Shown here in pieces: positions 24,560-32,709 of a stretch of DNA of 37,842 nt. The position numbers and the translations under genes were made by a program. This DNA is from an uncultured Hyphomicrobiaceae bacterium (GTDB lineage: Bacteria > Pseudomonadota > Alphaproteobacteria > Rhizobiales > CAMYJA01), in contig CAMYJA010000017.1 in the NCBI GenBank assembly GCA_947258705.1, forward strand, positions 1 through 37,842, read 5' to 3'. The stretch's first letter is position 1; each line of letters opens with the position of its first letter. The notes under the pieces were generated by a model, which saw only the letters and a list, made by a program, of their open reading frames with translations, was not told the origin of the DNA and searched no databases.

Positions 24560-25815
24560 CAAATCTGCCCAGGACGAAAAACAGGCCTGACCGGAAATCG
24601 ATCGGTAAATCCTCACACAAGGATATTCCGAAAGATAGCGGCAAGGCTGCCTCATCCGGCTTATCCGACATCCCGCCCGGCGTGCCGGAAATTCCAGGCG
24701 ACGTTCCCGAGGATGTCGGCGCCGTTTTGACGATCGATCTCGGCGCGGTAGCCGCCAATTACGCTATCATGCGGAAATTGTCCGGCAAGGCCAATTGCGC
24801 GGCCGTCGTCAAGGCCAACGCCTATGGACTTGGCGACCGCGAAATTGTACGCACCCTCGTCAAACAGGGCTGCAACACGCTCTTCGTCGCCAATCTCAAG
24901 GAAGCCATCCGCGCCCGGCGCACCTCGCGCAAACCCGATATCTATGTCCTCGACGGCTTTCACCCCGAACGCGGTCCCGACTATCTCAAACATAAACTCA
25001 GGCCCGTCCTCAACAATCTTGCCGAAATAAGAACCTGGAACGGCTTCGCGAAGGCCGAGAACGTTCCGGCGCCTGCGGCCATCCAGCTTGACACCGGTAT
25101 GAACCGCCTTGGCCTGCCCGAATATGAAATTTCGGCCCTGGCGCAAAATCCCGATGACCTGCGCCACTTCGAATGCGCCCTCGTCATGAGCCATCTCGCC
25201 TGCGCCGACGACCCGACCCATCCCATGAGCGCCTGGCAAAAAAAGCTTTTCGACCGTTATCGCGAATTGCTGCCCGACGCGCAGTTGAGCCTTGCAAATT
25301 CGGCCGGCATAGCATGCGGCAAACAATATCATTACGACATGACGCGCCCCGGCATTGCACTTTATGGCGGCGAACCATGCAACGGCATCAGCCTCGGCCT
25401 GAAACCCGTTATAAGCCTCATGGGCCGCATATTGCAGGTCCACACGGCTGAGACCGGCGAAAGCGTCGGCTATGGCGCAACCCACACCTTCACGCGCAAG
25501 AGCCGGATCGCCACCGTGTCGCTCGGCTATGCCGACGGAATATTGCGCATCCTAGGATCGAGCCTCGCCAAATCGGCGCCCAGGGGGCGGTATGGCGCTC
25601 ACGACCTTCCCCTTATCGGCCGCATATCCATGGACCTCATCACCTATGATCTGACCGATATGGAAGCCGGGCAATGCCGCCCCGGCGACTGGATCGAAAT
25701 TATCGGCCCCACGAACGATATCAACCGCCTGGCCGACTGTGCGCGGACCAATTCATATGAGATTCTGACATCCCTCGGCAGCCGTCCCCACCGCATTTAC
25801 AAACGGATTGGCTGA
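24556..25815 (+). CDS. alr: Alanine racemase
   Basis: A PLP enzyme interconverting L- and D-alanine for peptidoglycan. The PLP lysine is K86 in VVKANAYGLG, the opposite-face base is Y306 in VGYGATHTF, and the second barrel signature LIGRISMDL is present. The start is ATG 24556, overlapping the dnaB stop as ATGA. This gives about 55 residues before the barrel, a hydrophilic Pro/Lys/Ser-rich leader with no signal peptide, making the protein 419 residues against about 360-380 usual. A later start is possible, but no good alternative Met lies before the barrel. Confidence 0.94.
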   Translation: MTNLPRTKNRPDRKSIGKSSHKDIPKDSGKAASSGLSDIPPGVPEIPGDVPEDVGAVLTIDLGAVAANYAIMRKLSGKANCAAVVKANAYGLGDREIVRTLVKQGCNTLFVANLKEAIRARRTSRKPDIYVLDGFHPERGPDYLKHKLRPVLNNLAEIRTWNGFAKAENVPAPAAIQLDTGMNRLGLPEYEISALAQNPDDLRHFECALVMSHLACADDPTHPMSAWQKKLFDRYRELLPDAQLSLANSAGIACGKQYHYDMTRPGIALYGGEPCNGISLGLKPVISLMGRILQVHTAETGESVGYGATHTFTRKSRIATVSLGYADGILRILGSSLAKSAPRGRYGAHDLPLIGRISMDLITYDLTDMEAGQCRPGDWIEIIGPTNDINRLADCARTNSYEILTSLGSRPHRIYKRIG

Positions 25816-25822
25816 TCGGATC

Positions 25823-27211
25823 ATGGCCCGTGCATCGAACCAGTATGTCTGTCAGGATTGCGGTGCGGCGCATTCGCGCTGGGTCGGAAAATGCACCGCC
25901 TGCGAGGCCTGGAACTCGCTTGTCGAGGAAGCCGGAGCGGCCGCGTTCACGCCGCCGGGCACACCGAACAGTGCTCGCAAGGGTAACGTCATAGAACTCG
26001 AATCCCTGGCCGGCAGCACCGAGGAAATGCCGCGCATGATCGCCCGCATGCCCGAGCTCGACCGGGTTACCGGCGGTGGTTTCGTACCCGGTTCCGCCAT
26101 CTTGATAGGCGGTGAGCCCGGCATCGGAAAGTCCACACTATTGCTTCAGGTTGCATCTGCACTGGCAGAGACCGGCCGCACCGCCATGTATTTTTCCGGC
26201 GAGGAAGCGACCGCTCAGATCAGATTGCGCGCGCAGCGGCTGGGGCTGGAAAAGGCCCCCGTCGCCATCGCGGCTGAAACGAATCTGGGCAACATCCTCG
26301 CCACATTGCGCAAGGGCAAGGCGCCTGATCTGGTCATAATCGATTCTGTTCAGACCCTGTGGTCCGATGGCCTCGATTCAGCGCCCGGCACCGTTTCCCA
26401 GTTGCGCGCCACCACCCAGTCCCTGATCCGTTTCGCAAAATCCAAAGGCTCCGCCATCCTGCTGGTCGGCCACGTCACGAAGGACGGACAAATCGCCGGT
26501 CCCAAAGTCATCGAGCACATGGTCGATACGGTGCTCTATTTCGAAGGCGACCGCGGCCATCCGTTCCGCATTCTGCGATCGATCAAAAACCGCTTCGGCC
26601 CGACCGATGAAATCGGCGTTTTCGAAATGGCGGAAAAAGGCCTGGTCGAAGTCGAAAACCCTTCCGAGCTCTTTCTCGGCGACCGCGACAATCCAAGTCC
26701 CGGCGCCGCCGTGTTTGCCGGTATCGAGGGAACCCGGCCTATTTTGGTGGAAATCCAGGCCCTCGTCGCGCCCTCCAGCCTCGGCACCCCGCGGCGTGCC
26801 GTCATCGGCTGGGAACCGAACCGCCTGTCCATGTTGCTTGCCGTGCTCGAAGCGCGCGCCGGGCTGGCCCTTGGCGCCCATGATGTTTACCTCAACGTCG
26901 CCGGAGGATTGAAAATCACGGAACCCGCCGCCGATCTCGCAGCGGCCGCGGCCCTCGTTTCGTCATTCTCGGGCTGCGCCCTGCCCAGCGACCGCGTCTA
27001 TTTCGGTGAAATCAGCCTGTCCGGCGCCATCCGCGCCTCGGCCCATATGGTGTCGCGGTTGAAAGAGGCTCAAAAACTCGGCTTCAAATCGGCCGTAATA
27101 CCGAACCGTGGCGAATATGAAAACGACGCGGTAACCCTTGCCACGGAACGCATTGGCGAACTGAAGCCGTTTGTGGTGAAATGCGCTGGCTGCGCCGAAG
27201 GCAAAGATTGA
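25823..27211 (+). CDS. radA: DNA repair protein RadA (Sms)
   Basis: A RecA-like ATPase and helicase that promotes branch migration in recombinational repair. The N-terminal zinc finger is C10-x2-C13 and C24-x2-C27, Walker A is GGEPGIGKST (K103), and the RadA-specific KNRFG motif is followed by TDEIGVFEM. The C-terminal Lon-like domain starts near DVYLNVAGGLKITEPAADL. I use ATG 25823, seven bases after the alr stop; an in-frame TTG at 25808 overlaps alr. Length is 462 residues, typical. Confidence 0.96.
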   Translation: MARASNQYVCQDCGAAHSRWVGKCTACEAWNSLVEEAGAAAFTPPGTPNSARKGNVIELESLAGSTEEMPRMIARMPELDRVTGGGFVPGSAILIGGEPGIGKSTLLLQVASALAETGRTAMYFSGEEATAQIRLRAQRLGLEKAPVAIAAETNLGNILATLRKGKAPDLVIIDSVQTLWSDGLDSAPGTVSQLRATTQSLIRFAKSKGSAILLVGHVTKDGQIAGPKVIEHMVDTVLYFEGDRGHPFRILRSIKNRFGPTDEIGVFEMAEKGLVEVENPSELFLGDRDNPSPGAAVFAGIEGTRPILVEIQALVAPSSLGTPRRAVIGWEPNRLSMLLAVLEARAGLALGAHDVYLNVAGGLKITEPAADLAAAAALVSSFSGCALPSDRVYFGEISLSGAIRASAHMVSRLKEAQKLGFKSAVIPNRGEYENDAVTLATERIGELKPFVVKCAGCAEGKD

Positions 27212-27323
27212 CTATTGCGCCTTCGCCTTCAATTCGCCATAACCGGAAGTTCTTGATAGTCTCACAATGGGTGTAACGCGAATTACAGTCTGAAAAGCTA
27301 TTCAAACAAAAGCAGGAATCCAC

Positions 27324-27866
27324 ATGCTCGGTCCTTTGACATATCTGGATGTTGCCGTAATATTTATTTCCGTATTTTCAGGCTTTTTGGCCATGTATCG
27401 CGGCGTTACAAGAGAACTCCTCTCCATATTGTCCTGGGTGCTGGCAGCCCTCGCCGCCATATATTTCGTCCTCAATTACCCCGACCTCTCGGCTGAACTG
27501 GCGGAAAAATTCTTCCAGTCCGAAACACTGGCGAAAATTGTTCTCGGCGCCGGCATATTCCTCTTCGTGCTCCTCATCGTACATTTTTTGACCTCGCAGA
27601 TTTCGGACCGCATTCTCGACAGCCGCGTCGGTATGATCGACCGCATACTCGGCTTCCTGTTCGGCCTCGTGCGCGGCTTTTTGATCGTCGTCATCGCCTA
27701 TCTCTTTTTCGATTTCCTCGTGGAGCAGGAAACCCAGCCGGAATGGATCCTTGAGTCCCAGTCCCTCCCCTATATAAAATCCACGGGCAAAACGATCGAA
27801 TCGGTACTCCTGGAAGTCATGCCCTCATCGCTGAGCCTTCCCTCTCCGACCACGGAAGCTCCGTAA
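27324..27866 (+). CDS. cvpA: CvpA family membrane protein
   Basis: A small inner-membrane protein, in E. coli needed for colicin V production and linked to envelope stress, next to purF as here. The 180-residue product has four hydrophobic helices (about 8-28, 30-50, 68-92, 105-130). Family features include the early YLDVAVI and the YRGVTRELLSILSW segment between helices 1 and 2, and the DRILGFLFGLVRGFLIV segment leading into helix 4. AGGAA lies 6 bases before the ATG. The C-terminus is a soluble tail ending in Pro/Ser/Thr. Confidence 0.9.
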   Translation: MLGPLTYLDVAVIFISVFSGFLAMYRGVTRELLSILSWVLAALAAIYFVLNYPDLSAELAEKFFQSETLAKIVLGAGIFLFVLLIVHFLTSQISDRILDSRVGMIDRILGFLFGLVRGFLIVVIAYLFFDFLVEQETQPEWILESQSLPYIKSTGKTIESVLLEVMPSSLSLPSPTTEAP

Positions 27867-27901
27867 TCACTGGCATATTTTGTGGTGAAATATCTGGCCT
27901 G

Positions 27902-27923
27902 AACGCTTTTAAAGTGTAGCGTT
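27902..27923 (+). promoter_or_regulatory. Inverted repeat upstream of purF
   Basis: AACGCT (27902-27907) and AGCGTT (27918-27923) flank a 10-base AT-rich centre, 130 bases before purF. It may be a control site for purF, but it does not match the E. coli PurR box in layout. Confidence 0.25.
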
Positions 27924-28052
27924 TGAGACATTCCGAGACTATAAACACGACAGGTAGATGACGCTTCGGTGAAGGATTTGTGAAATATTCGTCGCCATGG
28001 CGTCATTTGCAGTTTATGGGTCGAATTCAGCTGAATATGTGGGGCAGCAAAT

Positions 28053-29543
28053 ATGACCGGTTTCGATCAGGCTGACTTGTTTGAAAATGATCCGGACGCG
28101 CTCGATTTGGACGATGATCGTCTGCGCGAGGAATGCGGCGTTTTCGGCATTTTCAAACATGACGACGCCGCCGCCATGACAACACTCGGGCTGCACGCGC
28201 TCCAGCACCGCGGCCAGGAAGCAGCCGGAATAGTGACCTTCGACGGCAGCGGCTTTTATTCCGAACGGCGCATGGGCCTGGTCGGCGAAAACTTCGACAA
28301 GCGCTCGGTCATCGAGAGGCTGAAAGGCGACAGCGCGATCGGCCATGTCCGCTATTCGACCACCGGCGAGACGGCCCTGCGAAACGTTCAGCCCCTCTTT
28401 GCCGATCTGGATACCGGCGGCTTCGCCGTCGCCCATAACGGCAATCTGACCAATGCCTTGAATGTGCGCGACGAGATCATCAAAAGCGGCGCGATCTGCC
28501 AGTCCACATCCGACACCGAAGTCATTCTTCATCTCGTCGCGATGAGCAAGCGCCCGAGCACGGTCGATCGTTTTATCGAAGCCTTGTACCGAATTGAAGG
28601 GGCCTATGCCCTTGTTTGCCTGACCAATGACATGCTGATCGGCGCACGCGATCCCATCGGCATCCGGCCGCTTGTCCTCGGACGGCGTGACGACGCCTAT
28701 GTTTTGGCTTCGGAAACCTGCGCCCTCGATATCGTCGGGGCGGAATTTGTCCGCGAAGTGGAAAACGGCGAGGTCGTCGTCATCACCGACAATGGCGTTC
28801 AGTCCCATCATCCTTTCCCCAAGCGTCCCGCCCGGCCCTGCATTTTTGAATATATCTATTTCGCCAGGCCCGATTCCTACATGGAAGGCCAGTGCGTTTA
28901 TGAAGTCCGCAAGCGAATGGGCGACCAACTGGCCGCAGAATCCCCTGTCGATGCAGATGTCGTGATCCCCATACCCGATTCCGGCGTTCCCGCCGCCATC
29001 GGTTTCGCCCAGGCCGCGGGCATTGCTTTCGAGCTAGGTATCATTCGCAATCACTATGTCGGACGCACCTTCATCGAGCCCGAACAGCGTATCCGCCAGC
29101 TTGGCGTCAAGCTCAAACATTCCGCCAATGTAAGCGCCATCAGGGGAAAACGCGTCGTGCTCGTCGATGACAGCGTGGTTCGCGGCACCACCTCGCTGAA
29201 GCTCGTGAAAATGATGTATGACGCCGGCGCGTCGGAAGTGCATATGCGCATTTCCAGCCCGCCCATCACCCACCCGGATTTCTACGGCATCGACACCCCA
29301 AATCAGAAAAAACTTCTCGCCGCCAATTACGATCTTGAAGGCATGCGCAAGCATATGGGTTGCGACACATTGGCATTTTTGAGCGTTGAAGGCGTTTACA
29401 AGGCCATGGGAAGGGGAGAACGCAACAAAAATGAGCCGCAATACACCGATCATTGTTTCACCGGCGACTATCCCACGCGTCTCACCGACCGTGAAGGCGC
29501 CCCCGAACCCCGGCAGCTCTCCCTGCTTGCCGAAGCCGGGTGA
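28053..29543 (+). CDS. purF: Amidophosphoribosyltransferase
   Basis: First committed step of purine synthesis: PRPP plus glutamine gives phosphoribosylamine. C28 in ECGVFGIF is the glutaminase nucleophile, so the first 27 residues are an acidic propeptide to be removed. HRGQEAAG, HVRYSTTG and NGNLTN build the glutaminase site, and VVLVDDSVVRGTTS is the PRPP loop. The B. subtilis-type enzyme uses four Cys for an iron-sulfur cluster; here the SPPITHPDFYG position has Asp and the end reads HCFTGDYPT, so a complete cluster seems absent. 496 residues. It lies downstream of cvpA as in E. coli. Confidence 0.96.
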   Translation: MTGFDQADLFENDPDALDLDDDRLREECGVFGIFKHDDAAAMTTLGLHALQHRGQEAAGIVTFDGSGFYSERRMGLVGENFDKRSVIERLKGDSAIGHVRYSTTGETALRNVQPLFADLDTGGFAVAHNGNLTNALNVRDEIIKSGAICQSTSDTEVILHLVAMSKRPSTVDRFIEALYRIEGAYALVCLTNDMLIGARDPIGIRPLVLGRRDDAYVLASETCALDIVGAEFVREVENGEVVVITDNGVQSHHPFPKRPARPCIFEYIYFARPDSYMEGQCVYEVRKRMGDQLAAESPVDADVVIPIPDSGVPAAIGFAQAAGIAFELGIIRNHYVGRTFIEPEQRIRQLGVKLKHSANVSAIRGKRVVLVDDSVVRGTTSLKLVKMMYDAGASEVHMRISSPPITHPDFYGIDTPNQKKLLAANYDLEGMRKHMGCDTLAFLSVEGVYKAMGRGERNKNEPQYTDHCFTGDYPTRLTDREGAPEPRQLSLLAEAG

Positions 29544-29862
29544 CGCGACCGGATCGGCGGCATCCGCGAAGGAAATACCGGCGCCGGGCTTGTCCGGGCC
29601 TCTAGTGGACAATGCACCGCATCATCACATAATCGCCGGAAACAATATGATACAGTCTGATTGAATTTGATCTGCACAATTCCCATCTGGAGGGACGGTT
29701 AACCGAACAGGGTTTGAATATTGACGATGGTTCGCGGGTAATTGCGCAAATTGATGCGCAGGACCGCAAAGGACCAAAGACCAAATCCACCGGGTCACTA
29801 CAGGGTCACTGCAGGGTCGCCCTGATGTGACGGGAACAGTTAAAACGACAAGGAGAGAGAAC
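29544..29862. other. purF to TAXI-protein intergenic region
   Basis: No gene supported. It contains an 11-base tandem repeat, AGGGTCACT-like, from about 29792 to 29818 (two full units and a partial third), and the ribosome-binding site of the next gene. GTG 29827 opens the downstream frame early, but the real start is probably 29863. No convincing promoter was found. Confidence 0.45.
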
Positions 29863-31047
29863 TTGCGTCATTTCACATTAAAGTTTGCGTTTGCCACGCT
29901 GGCGTCAGTTGCGGCGATGGACAGTGCCACAGCCAGTCAGATCAACACGGCCGAAGCAGGTGGCGCATATTACGATACCTTGTGCCCACCCGTCCGCGAC
30001 GTACTGAGCAAGGCCAAGTTCGATTACGAATGTGCTCTCTCCGCCGGCACGCGCGAAAACATCCAGCGCGTAACCGGCACGCCGTCCGATCTTGGATTTG
30101 CGCAATTCGACGTCTATGCCCTTGAACGCTCTTTGCGCGGCGGCGACAATCCATTCACGCTTATCCGCTCCGACATCGTTCGCGAATGCCTGTTCATGGT
30201 GACGAAGAACGACAAGATCACCAATTACGGGGAGATCGCAGCCCTCGCATCGGGACTGCGCATTATCCTTCCGCCGAAAAAAAGCGGCAGCGCGGGAACC
30301 TTCGAATTTCTTCAGCAGATCGATCCCGACGGCATCGGCCAGGCCACGGATATCGCCCATGCCTCAAGCACGGACGAAGCCATCCAGAAAGCTCTTAGCG
30401 CCAATGATACGGTTGCTCTTTTCGTGCAACTGCCGGATCCGGACAATGCCCGTTTCAAAAAGATCAGTGAGCTCAACGGCCGGATCATTCCGGTGATCGA
30501 CCGTAACATTCTGCGTCAGGAAATTGCCGGCGAAAAAATCTATTACGCCCAGGAAGCCGAAATCGGCGGCGGCACGTGGCTGAAATCGGGTGAGACCCCC
30601 GTAACGGCCTGCACGCCCATGGTCATCTTCACCGGCGCCAATGCCGACGTCGCGGCGGGAGACGCCCGCGCCAACCACGCCGATCTCATAAAAACCCTGA
30701 GAGCGGCCAAGGCCGAGGAGCTTCAGCCGAAACAAAGCCTCTTTAAAAAGGTCTGGGCCAAGGCCAAGGCCCTTTCCGCCCAGAGCATAGAAAAAACCCT
30801 TGAAGCCACCGACAAGGCGCGCCAGGCGTCTCAGCCGATGATCGACAAGGCGCGCGATGCCAGCGAAAAAGCCTTCGACAAGGCCCGGCCCGCCATCGAA
30901 AAGGCCAGAGAAGCGACCGAGCGCGCTCTTGAAAAGGCCCAACCGATGATCGACGAAGCCAAGAAAAAGGCCGGTGAGATGACCGAACGCGCCAAGGAAG
31001 AGGCCAAGGAACTGATGGACCGCGCCAAGGATGCGACCAATCAGTAA
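29863..31047 (+). CDS. TAXI-type solute-binding-like protein with helical repeat tail
   Basis: An exported protein of 394 residues. I choose TTG 29863 because AAGGAG lies exactly 7 bases upstream and the signal peptide then starts at once (MRHFTLKFAFATLASVAA, cleavage near TAS-Q, residue 25). An in-frame GTG at 29827 lacks this site. Residues about 28-285 resemble TAXI family TRAP-transporter binding proteins: AGGAYYDTLCPPVRD, then an ENIQRV-x-DLGFAQFDVYA segment. Four cysteines (C41, C57, C109, C250) suit the periplasm. From about 286 the chain becomes Ala/Lys/Glu-rich helix with three gapless 18-residue repeats (324-341, 342-359, 360-377), beginning QPMIDKARDA or similar. No TRAP membrane subunits are nearby, so transport is doubtful; ligand sensing or envelope attachment is equally possible. 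An intrinsic terminator follows. Confidence 0.65.
   Translation: MRHFTLKFAFATLASVAAMDSATASQINTAEAGGAYYDTLCPPVRDVLSKAKFDYECALSAGTRENIQRVTGTPSDLGFAQFDVYALERSLRGGDNPFTLIRSDIVRECLFMVTKNDKITNYGEIAALASGLRIILPPKKSGSAGTFEFLQQIDPDGIGQATDIAHASSTDEAIQKALSANDTVALFVQLPDPDNARFKKISELNGRIIPVIDRNILRQEIAGEKIYYAQEAEIGGGTWLKSGETPVTACTPMVIFTGANADVAAGDARANHADLIKTLRAAKAEELQPKQSLFKKVWAKAKALSAQSIEKTLEATDKARQASQPMIDKARDASEKAFDKARPAIEKAREATERALEKAQPMIDEAKKKAGEMTERAKEEAKELMDRAKDATNQ
30832..30993 (+). repeat. Three 54-bp (18-codon) repeats encoding amphipathic helix
   Basis: Three consecutive 54-base units encode QPMIDKARDASEKAFDKA-like 18-mers with conserved P/I at positions 2-4, K/E-A near 6-7 and K-A at the end. Eighteen residues equal five helical turns, so one face repeats exactly. 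A partial unit precedes and a diverged one follows. Confidence 0.75.
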
Positions 31048-31081
31048 TCGCTGACGGGCCGGACGGCCTGCCGATAAATTC

Positions 31082-31107
31082 AAGGGGCGGAGCGATCCGC
31101 CCCTTTT
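31082..31107 (+). terminator. Intrinsic terminator after the TAXI-like gene
   Basis: AAGGGGCGGA (31082-31091), loop GCGA, TCCGCCCCTT (31096-31105), then TT. A perfect 10-bp GC-rich stem. It lies only 16 bases before the next start codon. Confidence 0.8.
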
Positions 31108-31123
31108 CTGCCTCGGGGAAGAC

Positions 31124-31849
31124 ATGGCTGAAAACGGGAAGCTTGAAGGCCGCACCGCTCTCATTACCGGCGCATCGCGCGGCATCGGTCTCGCCATTGC
31201 CAAGGCCTATGCCCGCGAGGGCGCCCATGTCATTCTCGTTGCGCGAACGCGCGGTGGCCTCGAGGAGGCCGATGACGCCATACGCGGGGTAACCGGCAGC
31301 GACAAAGGCGCCACGCTCATCCCCCTCAATCTCGACAAGCACGATCGTGTCGACGCTCTTGGTCCGACGCTTTTCGAACGCTTCCCGCAATTGGACATCG
31401 TCGTCGGCAATGCTGCCATCCTCGGCCCCCTGTCGCCGCTCGACCACATACGCGATCAGGACTGGCAGAGCGTTCTCGACATCAATCTCACCGCCAATTG
31501 GCGGCTCATCCGCACCCTCGACCCGCTGTTGAAACGCGCTGAAGCCGGACGGGCCATTTTTCTTACCTCGGGGGCCGCCAGCGGCACGCATGCCTATTGG
31601 GGGCCATACGCGGTTTCGAAGGCCGGGTTGGAGGCGCTGGTTAAAACCTATGCGGCAGAGGTCAAAAACACATCCGTGCGCGCCAATCTGGTCGATCCCG
31701 GAGCCGTCGCCACGAATATGCGCGCCAAGGCCTTTCCCGGAGAGAATCCCGAAACCCTGCCGCAACCTGACGAGCTCATTGATCTGTTCATCCGTCTTGC
31801 CAGTCCCGATCTCACCGATAACGGGAAAATATTCAGTTTCAAAAACTGA
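31124..31849 (+). CDS. Short-chain dehydrogenase/reductase
   Basis: A cytoplasmic NAD(P)-dependent oxidoreductase of the classical SDR type, substrate unknown. It has the TGASRGIG cofactor loop (15-22), GNAA at 95-98, N121, S149 and the active Y162-x3-K166 (YAVSK). 241 residues. The Arg in the loop and R41 after the second strand suggest NADP(H). GGGGAAG precedes the ATG by about 5 bases. Because a strong terminator lies just upstream, its promoter must lie within the end of the previous gene, or expression depends on read-through. The neighbour is a second, degenerate SDR. Confidence 0.85.
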   Translation: MAENGKLEGRTALITGASRGIGLAIAKAYAREGAHVILVARTRGGLEEADDAIRGVTGSDKGATLIPLNLDKHDRVDALGPTLFERFPQLDIVVGNAAILGPLSPLDHIRDQDWQSVLDINLTANWRLIRTLDPLLKRAEAGRAIFLTSGAASGTHAYWGPYAVSKAGLEALVKTYAAEVKNTSVRANLVDPGAVATNMRAKAFPGENPETLPQPDELIDLFIRLASPDLTDNGKIFSFKN

Positions 31850-31992
31850 CGGTTCCCGCGTGGCCGATGAGCTCCGGGCGTAGCCGTTCCCCCTTGCTTT
31901 CGGTGACGTTGAAATCGCAATTGCCTGACCGGGCGTGATCTGCCAAACTCCCGAACGCGGATAAAATCATCATTTCAATCGGGACAAAGAAC

Positions 31993-32697
31993 ATGAACGT
32001 GTCAGGCAAGACGGCAATCGTTTTTGGCGGAACATCCGGCATCGGCCTTGCCGCCGCCAAACAGCTTGCGGCGCAGGGCGCCAAAACCATTGCGGTAAGC
32101 CGCGACCCGGACAAGGCCGGAGAGGTGCCGGCAGGCATCACGCTCAAGAAATGCGACGTGCTCGATCGCGAAGCCCTGATGCAGCTATTCAGGGAGCATG
32201 CCCCCTTTGACATTCTGGTCAGCGCGGCGACCGGCGGCGGCAGGTCCATAGGCCCGTTTCTCGAAATGGACATGGACGGCTTTCAGGCTTCCTACGCCAA
32301 ACTCTGGGGTTACGCCAATGTCGTTCGTTACGGCACGGAGCATATGAGCGAGGACGGCACGATCGTTCTCGTGAGCGGCGCGCCCGCGCGCAAGGCGAAA
32401 TCGGGCCAGGTTTCCCTGTCAACGGTCGGCGGCGCGGTAGAGGCACTGGTCCGCGCCGTGGCTCCCGAAATCGCGCCGCGCCGGTTGAACGTGGTGTCCC
32501 CCGGCATCATCGACACCCCCATGGTCGCGGCTCAGGGCGAGGAACGCAAGGCCCACTATGCGAAAATGACCGCTGACAACGTCATACCCCGGCCGGGTAC
32601 GGCGGACGAGGTCGCGCAGGCCATTCTGTTCATGATCGAGAACGATTTCGTCACCGGCACCACCATCGACGTTGACGGCGGCTGGCTGGTCTCCTGA
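31993..32697 (+). CDS. Atypical SDR family protein lacking the YxxxK pair
   Basis: A Rossmann-fold protein of 234 residues with a good cofactor loop (GGTSGIG, 12-18), SAATGGG in place of NNAG (77-83), a Ser strand (LVSGAP, 126-131) and the C-terminal VVSPGIIDTPM and VDGGWLVS segments. Aligned on VEALVRAVAPE, the catalytic Tyr and Lys positions are L142 and G146, so normal SDR catalysis should not occur. The frame is intact and the structural motifs are kept, so it is not a decaying pseudogene. It may bind a cofactor for regulation or use another mechanism. It converges on tgt with only 12 bases between. Confidence 0.8.
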   Translation: MNVSGKTAIVFGGTSGIGLAAAKQLAAQGAKTIAVSRDPDKAGEVPAGITLKKCDVLDREALMQLFREHAPFDILVSAATGGGRSIGPFLEMDMDGFQASYAKLWGYANVVRYGTEHMSEDGTIVLVSGAPARKAKSGQVSLSTVGGAVEALVRAVAPEIAPRRLNVVSPGIIDTPMVAAQGEERKAHYAKMTADNVIPRPGTADEVAQAILFMIENDFVTGTTIDVDGGWLVS

Positions 32698-32709
32698 GGG
32701 TGCCATTCC

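Noticed and set aside
28014-28928. 304-codon minus-strand open frame opposite purF
   Set aside because: Antisense shadow of purF with no motif or ribosome-binding site.
30743-31765. 340-codon minus-strand frame spanning the TAXI-like gene and the SDR
   Set aside because: Crosses two convincing plus-strand genes and a terminator; its repeats only mirror the 18-codon repeats.
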